Shown here in pieces: positions 28,670-37,389 of a DNA stretch of 64,000 bases (position 1 is its first letter; each line of letters begins with the position of its first letter). The notes under the pieces are model-generated. The model was not told the origin of the DNA. It ran no database searches and saw only the letters and a program-made list of their open reading frames with translations. Source of the stretch: Desulfogranum japonicum DSM 18378 (GTDB lineage: Bacteria; Desulfobacterota; Desulfobulbia; Desulfobulbales; Desulfobulbaceae); contig NZ_KE386993.1 of the NCBI RefSeq assembly GCF_000429945.1, positions 71,943-135,942 of the forward strand, read 5' to 3'. The translations under genes and the position numbers were made by a program.

Positions 28670-29984
28670 CAGATTCTGCCTGGGTTATCGCCATGCTCTC
28701 TTGAATGATTTGATACAATTTCAGCCGTGTTTTATGTGCCTCGGTCTGGGTGTCGAGCAGGTCCAGCTTCAGAAGATTCAGTTCTCTGGCTGGGTCTGTG
28801 TCCAGATTCTGAATAACATGTTCTTGTTTTGTTTGTGTTTTTTTTAGCTGGTACAACAAGAAATGTAAATCATCCTGCTGTTCTGTAAGCCTTTCCTGAT
28901 GAAAAGCATATAGAGAGGAGAGCTTTTCAAGACGCTGGCGTATTCTGTGGTTGATTGCCTGTTTTTGATATCCGTAAACCCGTTTTTGAGTTTGAATGAG
29001 AGTTGAACGTTTCAAGTCCCAGGTTAAGGGAATTTCCAGCTCTATTCCTACAACAGATCGTTCCCGTTCGTAGAATTCATCTTTATATTCCGCATGCAGG
29101 TTCAGAGATGCATCATCAAGCCAGGCTGGAAGGAAATCAGCTCTTTTATTAAATATGTCTTGAATGGCAAGATCGTGTGAATGTATCTGGGCCAGTGAAG
29201 CCAGATCATCTGTTGGCCGAAGCCGGACAGCTTCCAGTTTGTTGCACAGTTCACGTTCGGGTTTTGAAAAGCCGACGTGGTCGCTTTGCTGGTAAAAAGC
29301 TGTTCTTCTCCGGGCCTTGGTCAGCTTTCTTTCAATGTCGATGACATCATCCCGGGTAACATATCCATGGGCAAGCTGTTGTTCGCGGGCAAGCAAAATT
29401 TCCTTAAGTAGTTGAGCTCGTTCAGAATGGTAATGGAGTTCAATGTGATTCTCCAGGGTAAATATCCGGTACATCTCGTCCGCCAGTTGCCGGTCAAGCA
29501 TGTCGCGTCTGAGTTGGTAAAATTCGAGTTGTGTTTGCAGTATTTTTTTGGCATCTTCACGGATGGTCTCATAATAGCCGTTATTAAGGAGTTTCCATCG
29601 AACACCGGCAAGATAACGATCTTCAGCGTGCATGGAATCGTAGTCATATTCTCCTGCAGCATATAGCCCATAGGAAGATCTATGGCTTTGGAGCTGGTCC
29701 AGATATTCTGCTTCTACCTCTTTTATACCCTCAAGTATTGCCTGAATGGAAGACCTGCTCTGTTCCGGGGAGTCGCCTTCAAGGAAATCTGGCCCAAATT
29801 GTGACAGGTTAATGGTAAGCTCTGGCAGGCCATGCATAGTATATGCAGAGGCAGCTTTGTCCTCAGAAAGTTTGGAATGAATTTCTCCTGCCAGGCTGTT
29901 TGCCCCAGCATTAAACAGGGCCAATCCCATTAGGGAAATGGATATCAGAATACGATGGCGAGTTGTCCATTGTGCTTTTGACAT
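28644..29984 (-). CDS. TolC-family outer membrane protein
   Basis: A 446-residue exported protein: basic N-terminus, hydrophobic signal at about 10-30 ending in SLAG, then long amphipathic helices rich in Gln, Glu, Arg and Leu. Two repeat halves are visible, each ending in a beta segment: YGLYAAGEYDYDS and DRYLAGVRWKLL in the first, DDASLNLHAEYKDEF and VVGIELEIPL in the second. This is the TolC/OEP pattern. Alginate systems normally use AlgE/AlgK, so a TolC-type channel next to a HlyD-like Alg44 homologue is unusual. Its 3' end overlaps the glycosyltransferase gene tail to tail by 26 bases. It follows the MshEN gene by 4 bases and is probably its operon partner. Confidence 0.85.
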   Translation of the reverse strand: MSKAQWTTRHRILISISLMGLALFNAGANSLAGEIHSKLSEDKAASAYTMHGLPELTINLSQFGPDFLEGDSPEQSRSSIQAILEGIKEVEAEYLDQLQSHRSSYGLYAAGEYDYDSMHAEDRYLAGVRWKLLNNGYYETIREDAKKILQTQLEFYQLRRDMLDRQLADEMYRIFTLENHIELHYHSERAQLLKEILLAREQQLAHGYVTRDDVIDIERKLTKARRRTAFYQQSDHVGFSKPERELCNKLEAVRLRPTDDLASLAQIHSHDLAIQDIFNKRADFLPAWLDDASLNLHAEYKDEFYERERSVVGIELEIPLTWDLKRSTLIQTQKRVYGYQKQAINHRIRQRLEKLSSLYAFHQERLTEQQDDLHFLLYQLKKTQTKQEHVIQNLDTDPARELNLLKLDLLDTQTEAHKTRLKLYQIIQESMAITQAESVTDLFALD

Positions 29985-29988
29985 AGGC

Positions 29989-30789
29989 TTACCTGTTGTT
30001 AATTACCCAGTGCAGCCATGCTGTCTGTTCCTGGGAAAGATTATTTTTTTGGGTGCTGATAAAGCCGGTTAACCCTTGGATAGAAGAAAAAGTGACGTTG
30101 TATGCTCCCTCTGCATGAGCACCGTGACCGGTGAGTGTTGTCATCCCAGACTTCCCGACTTCTACGTTCAAATGATGATGGCTGTAGATGGTTGACTGGC
30201 CGGTAATGATGGTTTGCCCGTATTTTGCAGCATGATACAGGGAATAATTAGCCCACAGCAGGGCAGCAATGATACAAATAATGACAATTGAGGTAGCTCT
30301 GCCAGAGGCGTGGTACGTTCTGGGGGTAAAGAAGCCCCTCCAGGAAAATGTACTGTGTTGCCGTATGGCGGATATGATGTCGTCCTGTGTGGCCAGACAG
30401 GGCTGTACAGCTTTGCCTGTTATTCTTTCTACGTATTCAATGGCTTCACTGTCTGACGGGTCAGACATGGCGAGGCGAAGCACACCGTTTTGGGGTGAGT
30501 GCAAAGGGAATATGCAATACTTCAGATAGTGATGTCTGGGTAAAAGTGCACAGTTATCTCTGGATATTTCGTTGCTGATATCAATGATAGGTAAGTTGAA
30601 CTGTCTGGAAAGCGCCTTCAGGAGTTGATCGTTTGTTACCAGTCCCATACGCAGGAATATTTTTCCTATTCGCCGTCCCCCACCCATTTGCATGGATAAT
30701 GCCTGTTCGCATTGTTCCCTTGTGATTGCCTTATCTTCAACGAGGAGCTGTCCTAAATGTTTTCTTGAGGTGGTCATGGTTTTGTCCAT
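29989..30789 (-). CDS. MshEN-domain membrane protein
   Basis: A 266-residue protein. The first ~140 residues form an MshEN domain (the GspE N-terminal c-di-GMP/ATP-binding fold) with its two tandem motifs: HLGQLLVEDKAITREQ and RIGKIFLRMGLVTNDQL, each followed by an AL...Q helix. A transmembrane helix lies at about 173-195, followed by a ~70-residue periplasmic tail. There is no ATPase domain, so this is a stand-alone sensor rather than a secretion ATPase. The ATG at 30789 follows GGGA; a longer frame to 30909 overlaps ychJ. It is upstream of the TolC gene, 4 bases apart. c-di-GMP binding is likely but the first-motif arginine is replaced by His. Confidence 0.82.
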   Translation of the reverse strand: MDKTMTTSRKHLGQLLVEDKAITREQCEQALSMQMGGGRRIGKIFLRMGLVTNDQLLKALSRQFNLPIIDISNEISRDNCALLPRHHYLKYCIFPLHSPQNGVLRLAMSDPSDSEAIEYVERITGKAVQPCLATQDDIISAIRQHSTFSWRGFFTPRTYHASGRATSIVIICIIAALLWANYSLYHAAKYGQTIITGQSTIYSHHHLNVEVGKSGMTTLTGHGAHAEGAYNVTFSSIQGLTGFISTQKNNLSQEQTAWLHWVINNR

Positions 30790-30811
30790 TGAAATATTCC
30801 CAGGGTGCCTG

Positions 30812-31294
30812 TCAGCGTGCGCAACATTTTTTATATTTTTTTCCGCTTCCGCAGGGACAGGGCTTGTTTCTTCCTGGCTTTTTACTCTCAGCCTGGGACG
30901 TGAGATCACCTGAATGATACACCCATTGGCTGTCGATTTTTACAAAACGACTCTTTTCGTGCAGATCAATTGATTGGTTATGTATTGTCCGGGCCAAGGC
31001 CAGGAATTCCACAGTACCATGTTCATCTTCGGCGTTTCCATTGTTTGTCGCAAGAATTTGCAGATCATACCAGTGGGGAATGGTTTCTTTGTCTATGCTT
31101 GTTGGCCGTGTTTCAGGGTGCCAGGTTTTCAGCAGATAGTCTGTGTCAGCACGTGTATATGCTGTAAAGCGTGATCGCATGAGGGCTTCAGCGGTGGGAG
31201 CATTTTCCCTGCCTTCAAGGTATGGTTCGCAGCACTGTGCATAGGAACTGGCAGAACCGCAGGGACAGGAAAGAAGGGGAGTCGTTTTACTCAT
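30812..31294 (-). CDS. ychJ: YchJ-family SEC-C motif protein
   Basis: A 160-residue protein with the YchJ/UPF0225 layout: [13 protein letters not shown] at the N-terminus, the central signature [18 protein letters not shown], and a second zinc-binding SEC-C motif [13 protein letters not shown] at the very end. SEC-C motifs bind zinc and are also found at the tail of SecA. The biochemical role of YchJ is not established. It lies 22 bases upstream of the MshEN gene on the same strand and may share its transcript. Confidence 0.92.
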   Translation of the reverse strand: MSKTTPLLSCPCGSASSYAQCCEPYLEGRENAPTAEALMRSRFTAYTRADTDYLLKTWHPETRPTSIDKETIPHWYDLQILATNNGNAEDEHGTVEFLALARTIHNQSIDLHEKSRFVKIDSQWVYHSGDLTSQAESKKPGRNKPCPCGSGKKYKKCCAR

Positions 31295-31339
31295 TATGTG
31301 TTTAGACCTTTGATTTCATTTGCAATAGTAAGTATTCGT

Positions 31340-32287
31340 TTACGAGCAGGTCGGTATGGACTCAGACTTTTTAGTCTTTTTTATACATAAATTTTCAGCT
31401 TCTATATAGATACGATTGACAATGGGCAAGGCGGTTTTTATTTGAGATTCGATACGGTCAATGGCCTGTTCGATTTCATCCGGACAAAGGTCGTCTTTGA
31501 AGTGAACATCCAGGTTAACCAAGACCTGTCGGGGGCCTAGATATAGACTGAGTGGTCTGGAGAAATCTGTTATGCAGTCTTCGTTTCGCAAGATCTCCAT
31601 AATAATTTCAACTCGTTCAGGCAATAATCCTTCCCCTATCAACAACCCTTTGCATTCTATGGCAAAAAACATGGAGACTGAAACAAGAAGTAGGCCAATG
31701 AGGATAGATCCCAATCCGTCAAAGATGTGAAGACCGGTTACCTGCCCTAAAAAGACAGCCATTGCTGCAATCGTAAGTCCCAGTAGGGCGGCGCTATCTT
31801 CTATAACGACGGCAAGAAGAGAGGAATCTTTACTATCCCTGAATGCCTGAAGAAATGGTTTGTCGCCTCGGTAGCGGTTGAACTGTTGTAAAGCGATCCT
31901 AAGGGCGCTGCCTTCGAAGGCCATGGCAAGGATTATAACGGCATAATTCCATACAGGAGAGACAAGGGGAGTCGGATGGCGGAGATGTTTGAATCCTTCG
32001 TATAGAGCGAACCCTCCTCCCAAAGCAAAAATCAGAATAGCTACGACAAAACTCCAAAAGAAAACTTCCTTGCCAAATCCAAAAGGGTGTAGATCATCGG
32101 CTGGTTTTTTGCTTTGTTGTATGCCTACAAGGAGGAGAATTCCGTTACCTGTATCAACCAGGGAGTGTACTCCTTCTGAAAACATAGCAGAAGAACCTGT
32201 AAAAAAAGCGGCGATGAATTTGCAGATGGCAATGGCGATATTTGCTGCTATTGCTCCATATATTGCTATATTTGAAGAAGTTTCCAT
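31340..32287 (-). CDS. Cation diffusion facilitator (FieF/CzcD-type) metal exporter
   Basis: An inner-membrane divalent metal/proton antiporter of the CDF family. Six transmembrane segments are visible over about residues 6-215, followed by a cytoplasmic metal-binding C-terminal domain (IMEILRNEDCITDFSRPL onward). TM2 has the metal site H-x-x-x-D in FSEGVHSLVDTGNG, and TM5 has EDSAALLG. The HPFGFGKE loop before TM3 is typical of the family. I chose the ATG at 32287, which has AAGGA upstream at slightly long spacing; an in-frame ATG at 32311 is also possible. Metal specificity (zinc, iron, manganese) cannot be read. Confidence 0.9.
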   Translation of the reverse strand: METSSNIAIYGAIAANIAIAICKFIAAFFTGSSAMFSEGVHSLVDTGNGILLLVGIQQSKKPADDLHPFGFGKEVFFWSFVVAILIFALGGGFALYEGFKHLRHPTPLVSPVWNYAVIILAMAFEGSALRIALQQFNRYRGDKPFLQAFRDSKDSSLLAVVIEDSAALLGLTIAAMAVFLGQVTGLHIFDGLGSILIGLLLVSVSMFFAIECKGLLIGEGLLPERVEIIMEILRNEDCITDFSRPLSLYLGPRQVLVNLDVHFKDDLCPDEIEQAIDRIESQIKTALPIVNRIYIEAENLCIKKTKKSESIPTCS

Positions 32288-32385
32288 GTATAAAGTGTTC
32301 CTTGCGCGCATTTATTGCCAGCTGCTGTACTGTTTACACGTGAGTCGGGAAATTACTGGCGATTGTTTCAGTTGCAAACGGAGGA

Positions 32386-32530
32386 GTTTTTCAGAGTCTC
32401 GCTCCTGGCTTTACCTCCCCAATTTTTACGTTATGCTCAAAATTTTATCCTCGAGATATCAGCTGGATGTCTGCGATAAAATATATCGCATGCCTCGGAG
32501 TCTACGTTTACCTAAACTTGAGCAAAAATC
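32386..32530 (+). repeat. R2 repeat, copy a (~145 bp)
   Basis: Shares ordered blocks with 50804-50962 (opposite strand) and 41555-41680: AGAGTCTCGCTCCT, CAATTTTTACGTTATGCTCA, AATTTTATCCTCGA, then GATATCAGCTGGATGTCTG, TATCGCATGCCTCGGAGTC and TTACCTAAACTTGAGCAAAAA. It lies in the 420-bp gap between the CDF gene and the solute-binding gene, where no other gene is supported. Confidence 0.75.
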
Positions 32531-32708
32531 CATGGTTCTGGACGGATACTGAGAGCCTGGGGGAGAAAGCTCTTTTATCTATATTTGTGTTGTTTCCAGA
32601 AAATCAATACGTGCAATATCAAATATATGGCTGTGCTTGATTTCTTGAAAATGCCTTGATCTGAGAAAAAAAGCAATTCGCCGACAGACTCCTGGCGTAC
32701 TCAATTGA

Positions 32709-33602
32709 TCATTGGGTAATTTTAAGAAAAACATTTTCATACAACTTGCGAAATCCTTCCAAGCTGCTTTCATCAAGCCACCGTTCATAGGTAGAACGAT
32801 ATTGTTCCGAAGGTCTTTGGGCTCGTAGTACCTCATTGATTTCTGATATGACCTTTTTACCCCAGGCATTTTTTGAGCAGGCCACGTAGGTGAGCATGGC
32901 ATCGTATTCATTTTGGTTCTCTTCTATCGTCAGGGTCATTATCTGATCCCGAAGATCAAGAGTTTCGGCCAGGTACATAGCCTCTTCAGGAAGACCGGGC
33001 AGGGCGTCTATACGGCCGGCAATCAGCATTTTGAACATGTTCAGCGACAGTTGAGAACCTTCATAGGAGTAGATATTGCGTGAATTTCCATAGGTGTTGA
33101 GAATGGTATCGATTGTATTCCCGTAGGAGCGGTGTTCAGGCCTGCCAATGAGATGTTGTGCTTCCTTGAGGACTTTGGTGAGATTGACAACTTTTTTGCC
33201 TCCGAAGTATTTAAAATGGTCTTTCCTTATAATAAGCACAGGAGGAAGGGTCAGCATGCTGGGAATTGAAAAAAAAGCAAATTCTTCACGTTCAGGAGTT
33301 TTATACATGGCCAGACTACATGCAGGTTCTCCATCTTGCCATTGCCGATAATGTCTCGAAATATTTGCAACTATGTGGATATGTTCATACTGGGGCAAAT
33401 ATTGCTTTACAATAGCTGTAATCTGATCTTCATATCCCTGTCCCTTATATTTTCCTTCATGGATGAAAAATGGAGGGGCGTCCGCTTCCATCCAGTAGAT
33501 TTTTTCGCCAGCCAATGCAGCATGGGCTGTGAAAATCAGAAGTATACACAAGAAGACAGGTAAACGATGCCAGGTAACAAAAGGGGATCTCAGAAAAATC
33601 AT
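32709..33602 (-). CDS. Periplasmic solute-binding-like protein (SBP family 3)
   Basis: About 297 residues from the ATG at 33602, with a signal peptide (hydrophobic stretch ending AALAGEK). The mature part starts KIYWMEADAPPFFIHEGKYKGQGYED, the typical opening of family-3 solute-binding proteins, and later GRIDALPGLPEEAMYLAE. It resembles the TIGR02285 group, often found beside sensors rather than ABC transporters. No transporter genes are adjacent; the gene follows a hybrid histidine kinase by 22 bases, so it may feed a ligand signal to that kinase. The ligand is unknown. Confidence 0.82.
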   Translation of the reverse strand: MIFLRSPFVTWHRLPVFLCILLIFTAHAALAGEKIYWMEADAPPFFIHEGKYKGQGYEDQITAIVKQYLPQYEHIHIVANISRHYRQWQDGEPACSLAMYKTPEREEFAFFSIPSMLTLPPVLIIRKDHFKYFGGKKVVNLTKVLKEAQHLIGRPEHRSYGNTIDTILNTYGNSRNIYSYEGSQLSLNMFKMLIAGRIDALPGLPEEAMYLAETLDLRDQIMTLTIEENQNEYDAMLTYVACSKNAWGKKVISEINEVLRAQRPSEQYRSTYERWLDESSLEGFRKLYENVFLKITQ

Positions 33603-33624
33603 TCTTCTCTTTGTTTGAGCTTGG

Positions 33625-35685
33625 TTACGAAAGTTGGAGTGCGCCGTATATGGCCTCACGTATCTGGTTCAGGGTATACGGTTTGGGGACAAAACCAGAC
33701 GCACCCATATTCAAGGTGGCGACAATGTCTTCATGGTCAGCAAAACCACTGGTAATGACCGCCCGTTGTGCAGGGAATTCTGTAACGATCTGCCGGAATA
33801 CTTCTTTGCCATTGGGCTGATCGTGTTCCAGCAGCATATCAAGCAGGATAAGGTCTGCCGGTTGTTTACGCAGCCTTTGCACAGCTTCATCTCCAGACGA
33901 GACAGCGTATGCCTTGAAACCGAGGGTCTGTAATATTTTTGTGGCGAGTTGCCTCTGTCCCGGTTCATCGTCAATTACCAGGATTGATCGGTCTGAAACC
34001 TCAACGGGAAGAAGTTCCTGTTGCTTTTTCGTTTGAGGAATGGGGCAAAGTGCGCTGGGAAAGAGCAGGGTAAATGTTGATCCTGATGTTGTACTGTGAA
34101 CTTTTACCGCGCCTCCGTGATCCAGCATGGTGTTCCAGACAATAGCAAGTCCAAGGCCTGTTCCGCTTTTTCCCATGACTTTTTTTGAGAAAAATGGTTC
34201 AAAAATATGTTCTTTGATTTCAGCAGGAATGCCCGGGCCTGTGTCCTCTATAGTTATTTGAACATAGTTTCCGGGGGCGAGGGTGTAGTCCTTTCCAGTC
34301 TCTTTTTCCGCAATTTCTATATTGGAGCTGGTAATGCATATGGTACCTTCATACGGAATTGCCTCTATTCCGTTGTTTGTAAGGTTCATTAGACACTTGC
34401 GAAAATGGATAGGTGAACAGTTAATGTGGTGCACGTTTGGACATAGAGAGGTCGTAAAGGTAATGTTGTCAGCTTCCTTTTGTTGCTCTTTAAATTCAGG
34501 TGACGTTAAATACTCATAAATGAGTTCATTGGGAGAGCAGATTTCCTTTTCAATCACTACGCCCCGTGCAACGGTCAAAAGATCTGCAACAACTTCCCTG
34601 GCATTGAATCCCGCCTTACGAATTTCTTCCAGTGGTTCCCGTAAGGGACTGTCTTGCGGCAAGTCCAGGAGGATAAGATCCGGGTAACTAACTATTCCCG
34701 AGAGGATGTTGTTCAGGTCGTGTGCAACGCCACCCGCCATGAGACCTATGCTTTTCATTTTCTGGTCCCGTCGCAGTTTTTCCTCTAGTTGCTTACGTTC
34801 AGTTATGTCAACACCAATAGCTCTCATCCCCTTGAGTGTTCCTTGATGGGTTATGGGAGCACTTTTCAGTAGAAGCGGGAATTTTTCTCCGTTTTTATCA
34901 ATTGCCGTATATTCAAACAGGGGAAGACTTTCATTGGTGATGCGTTTGTTCATGACCTCCCGAGCCCTGTCACGGTCTTCGGGTTGCATAAGGTTGAATA
35001 TGTTTATGCTTGAATGTAACGGGTCTAGAGCAAATTTTTGGCAGGCCCGTTGGTTGGCATATTGAATAGTCCCGTCAGAAGTAAATTCGAAAATCATTTC
35101 AGGGAGTAGCTCAACCAGGTCCTGGAAGCGTCGTTCACTGTCAACAAGACTCTGCGAGGTGGTTGCCACTTCTTTTTCCAGAAACCGGCGTCTTTGAAAC
35201 TGATGGTCGATTAGAAGAGTGAGCAACGCCAGGAGTATGTGGAGCATCAGGATATTGAGCAACGGAAAAATCACGGTCACGTATTTTTTTCCCTGCAGAG
35301 TCCCTATGCGGAGATTGTTATACATGATCTTGGCATGCATCTCTCTGGTCCAGATTAAGCCAAAGTGTTGCATAATTCTGGCCAGTCTTCCGGAGAGGTG
35401 TCCTGTAATACTCAGGAATTCCTGATTTTCGGGAATGGTCACGAGAAGAGACTGAAATTCCTCGGCATTTCTTGCGAGTTGCAGGTATGATTGAACAGCA
35501 AGCTGATCAAGGGCCCAGACGTCATTTGCCAGGATAAGGGCGTGGTTTTTAAAAGAATTCTCTTCCTCTTGTGCGTGGTTGTGGAGGTAGATTGATGAAT
35601 TGATAATGTAAAATATGAAAAAAATGAGCAGATAGGTCAGATGTCGTCTGTTAAATGTATGTCTAAAAAATTTGGCGTGGCGCAT
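33625..35685 (-). CDS. Hybrid sensor histidine kinase with PAS and receiver domains
   Basis: A 686-residue inner-membrane kinase. Membrane helices at about 18-32 and 139-160 enclose a short periplasmic sensor. A PAS domain spans about 185-305 (ends [12 protein letters not shown]). The dimerisation/phosphoacceptor segment is [16 protein letters not shown] near 317-332. The ATPase domain has [20 protein letters not shown] and [10 protein letters not shown] receiver domain fills 568-686, with IDDEPG, the phosphorylatable LILLDMLL and SGFADHED. It is followed at 22 bases by the solute-binding gene, with which it probably forms a signalling pair. The output partner is not in the window. Confidence 0.93.
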   Translation of the reverse strand: MRHAKFFRHTFNRRHLTYLLIFFIFYIINSSIYLHNHAQEEENSFKNHALILANDVWALDQLAVQSYLQLARNAEEFQSLLVTIPENQEFLSITGHLSGRLARIMQHFGLIWTREMHAKIMYNNLRIGTLQGKKYVTVIFPLLNILMLHILLALLTLLIDHQFQRRRFLEKEVATTSQSLVDSERRFQDLVELLPEMIFEFTSDGTIQYANQRACQKFALDPLHSSINIFNLMQPEDRDRAREVMNKRITNESLPLFEYTAIDKNGEKFPLLLKSAPITHQGTLKGMRAIGVDITERKQLEEKLRRDQKMKSIGLMAGGVAHDLNNILSGIVSYPDLILLDLPQDSPLREPLEEIRKAGFNAREVVADLLTVARGVVIEKEICSPNELIYEYLTSPEFKEQQKEADNITFTTSLCPNVHHINCSPIHFRKCLMNLTNNGIEAIPYEGTICITSSNIEIAEKETGKDYTLAPGNYVQITIEDTGPGIPAEIKEHIFEPFFSKKVMGKSGTGLGLAIVWNTMLDHGGAVKVHSTTSGSTFTLLFPSALCPIPQTKKQQELLPVEVSDRSILVIDDEPGQRQLATKILQTLGFKAYAVSSGDEAVQRLRKQPADLILLDMLLEHDQPNGKEVFRQIVTEFPAQRAVITSGFADHEDIVATLNMGASGFVPKPYTLNQIREAIYGALQLS

Positions 35686-35726
35686 AACATGTAAACAAAA
35701 GCACTTGATTGTCTAACTGGCTGAGT

Positions 35727-35880
35727 GGTTCGAAAAAACTATCTACGTTTGCCGGTTTCGCCACTGATTCTCATGACCGTCTCACTGGATCAATACAGCC
35801 AGTATGGCACCATTGAAAGCGTCATGAGAATGCGCCGATATCCTGCGATTTGTTTGGATAATTATTGTTTTACGTAACCC
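35727..35880 (+). repeat. R1 palindromic repeat, copy D (~154 bp, diverged)
   Basis: This copy shares with A and B the middle block CAGCCAGTATGG, CGATATCCT and GGATAATTATTGTTTTACG before the terminal AACCC. Its outer arms have changed in sequence to ATTCTCATGAC on the left and GTCATGAGAAT on the right, yet they still pair. The left boundary is uncertain. It lies between the cysteine-cluster gene (ends 35956) and the histidine kinase gene (starts 35685). Confidence 0.75.
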
Positions 35881-35955
35881 TAGGGAATGTATTCTGCGTT
35901 ACTGCTCACAAGGGAGTATTCCCTGTTATTTCTTGCCTTCAAATGTAGAAAATCG

Positions 35956-36336
35956 TCACAGCGTAAGACCCATGCTGTGTTCTATTTTGGGCTGTATTAT
36001 CGATAAGAGGTCGTCACTTTCCAGATATGGACATGATTTATTGTAAGGGAATTCTCTGCATTGACGAGGCCTTACGGTGTGTATTGAACAGCGTGCCCGC
36101 ATTTTGCCATTGATTAAAAATATGCATGAGCCATCTTCCCGTACACGGAAAGTATTTCTTCCTTCAATATATCTGCTTCGAACCTCGCCATCTGAAATGT
36201 TAAAATATCTTGCTATTCGGTTTATGTCGTCATTGTCAAGATACAGGGTCGATCCAGGAAGCCGGTAGCAGCAATATCCAGGGCAGAAGTTACAGTATTG
36301 CTTGTTTCTTGAAAGGCTGTAATGTCCGGTATTCAT
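35956..36336 (-). CDS. YkgJ-type cysteine-cluster protein
   Basis: About 126 residues from the ATG at 36336, which follows GAGAGG. The pattern YCNFCPGYCCYRL near the N-terminus, with ARCSIHTVRPRQCREFPY further on, is that of the YkgJ/CxxCxxCC (UPF0153) family, thought to bind zinc or an iron cluster. Function is not established. It is a single gene, divergent from a small membrane peptide gene. Confidence 0.85.
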   Translation of the reverse strand: MNTGHYSLSRNKQYCNFCPGYCCYRLPGSTLYLDNDDINRIARYFNISDGEVRSRYIEGRNTFRVREDGSCIFLINGKMRARCSIHTVRPRQCREFPYNKSCPYLESDDLLSIIQPKIEHSMGLTL

Positions 36337-36424
36337 GAAACCTCTCAAATACGGAAAGAGTAATGTTCAAAGACCCATCTATATTGTTATGTACACGTAA
36401 AACGGCGCCAAGGAAAGAAAGAAT

Positions 36425-36646
36425 ATGCGCAAAATGCAAAATAGAAAAATCTTCCCTCCATGGGCCATATGCTTGTTGTCTCTATTTTTAACCGGCGCAG
36501 TCGTGTCTTCAGTTTGTTTTTATTTTTATATCAATATCTTGACAGAGGATGCTCCGGAGTGCAGTAAAGAGTGTTGCAAAACAGTTTGTCGGGAAGATGT
36601 TTTTGGAGGCAAGGGGCTATATGTTTGTAATTATTTTACTGTTTAG
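36425..36646 (+). CDS. Small membrane-anchored cysteine-rich protein
   Basis: A 73-residue protein with one transmembrane helix (about 12-35) and a short tail holding five cysteines, including CSKECCKTVC. AAGGAAAG lies upstream of the ATG at usable spacing. No family is recognised. The gene is divergent from the YkgJ-type gene and convergent with modB. It may be a real small secreted or membrane protein; length and isolation make this uncertain. Confidence 0.5.
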   Translation: MRKMQNRKIFPPWAICLLSLFLTGAVVSSVCFYFYINILTEDAPECSKECCKTVCREDVFGGKGLYVCNYFTV

Positions 36647-36692
36647 CAGAAATGTGGAAGGAAATGACATCCAGCTATAGTTTCCTGTAAAC

Positions 36693-37385
36693 TCACTCGC
36701 ATCTGGCCAGGATCCTGGTAAGGGAAATGAGAAGGAGAGAGAGGGCGCCTAAAATGGCAACCAATACATACGCGCGTTCATATTCTCCTGTAAAAACAGC
36801 ATTGTAAACTTCAAGGGAAATGGTGTTGGTTTTACCGCTGATGTTCCCGCCCAGCATAAGTGTTACTCCGACTTCACCCAATGAACGGGCAAAGGCTAAG
36901 GAAAGGCCGATAACGATACTGGTACGTATGGAAGGAAGTACAACCTGAATAAAGGTGGTGCATGGCGATTTGCCGAGAACGTAGGCTGACTCAATCAATT
37001 TTTTGGTATCCCGGCGGATGGCTGCCTGCACCTGTTTTACGATAAGGGGGAGGCCGGCAATAAAGGATGCCAGTACCACACTCCAAAAGCTGAATATCAT
37101 ATCCAACCCCAGAGTATGGTGAAGAAATCCACCAACTATGCTGCGACGTCCAAGCAGCATGAGCAGTATGAAGCCTGAGGCAATGGGAGGAAAAACCAGG
37201 GGAAGGGTGATGATGAAATCTAAAACGGAAATAAACCGTCCCTGGAATCGGCCCAATACATAACCAAGAATTACGCCCCATAATGCAAGAAGTGGTAAGA
37301 CGACCAAAGCCGCCTTACCACTAAGACAGAGTGCAGCCAGTGTGGCCGGTTGTTGAATAACTGTACAGACTGTTTGCAAGAGCAT
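36693..37385 (-). CDS. modB: Molybdate ABC transporter permease ModB
   Basis: A 230-residue inner-membrane permease with about five hydrophobic helices. The cytoplasmic coupling loop is AYVLGKSPCTTFIQVVLP, followed by SLAFARSLGEVGVTLMLGG, which is characteristic of ModB/TupB permeases. It is the third gene of a minus-strand operon (ATPase, ModA, ModB), 4 bases after modA. Molybdate is the likely substrate; tungstate or sulfate is possible from sequence alone. Confidence 0.9.
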   Translation of the reverse strand: MLLQTVCTVIQQPATLAALCLSGKAALVVLPLLALWGVILGYVLGRFQGRFISVLDFIITLPLVFPPIASGFILLMLLGRRSIVGGFLHHTLGLDMIFSFWSVVLASFIAGLPLIVKQVQAAIRRDTKKLIESAYVLGKSPCTTFIQVVLPSIRTSIVIGLSLAFARSLGEVGVTLMLGGNISGKTNTISLEVYNAVFTGEYERAYVLVAILGALSLLLISLTRILARCE

Positions 37386-37389
37386 GGTG

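Noticed and set aside
32579-32911. 110-codon frame on the minus strand overlapping the solute-binding gene
   Set aside because: It overlaps most of the 3' part of the solute-binding gene in another frame; no supporting motif.
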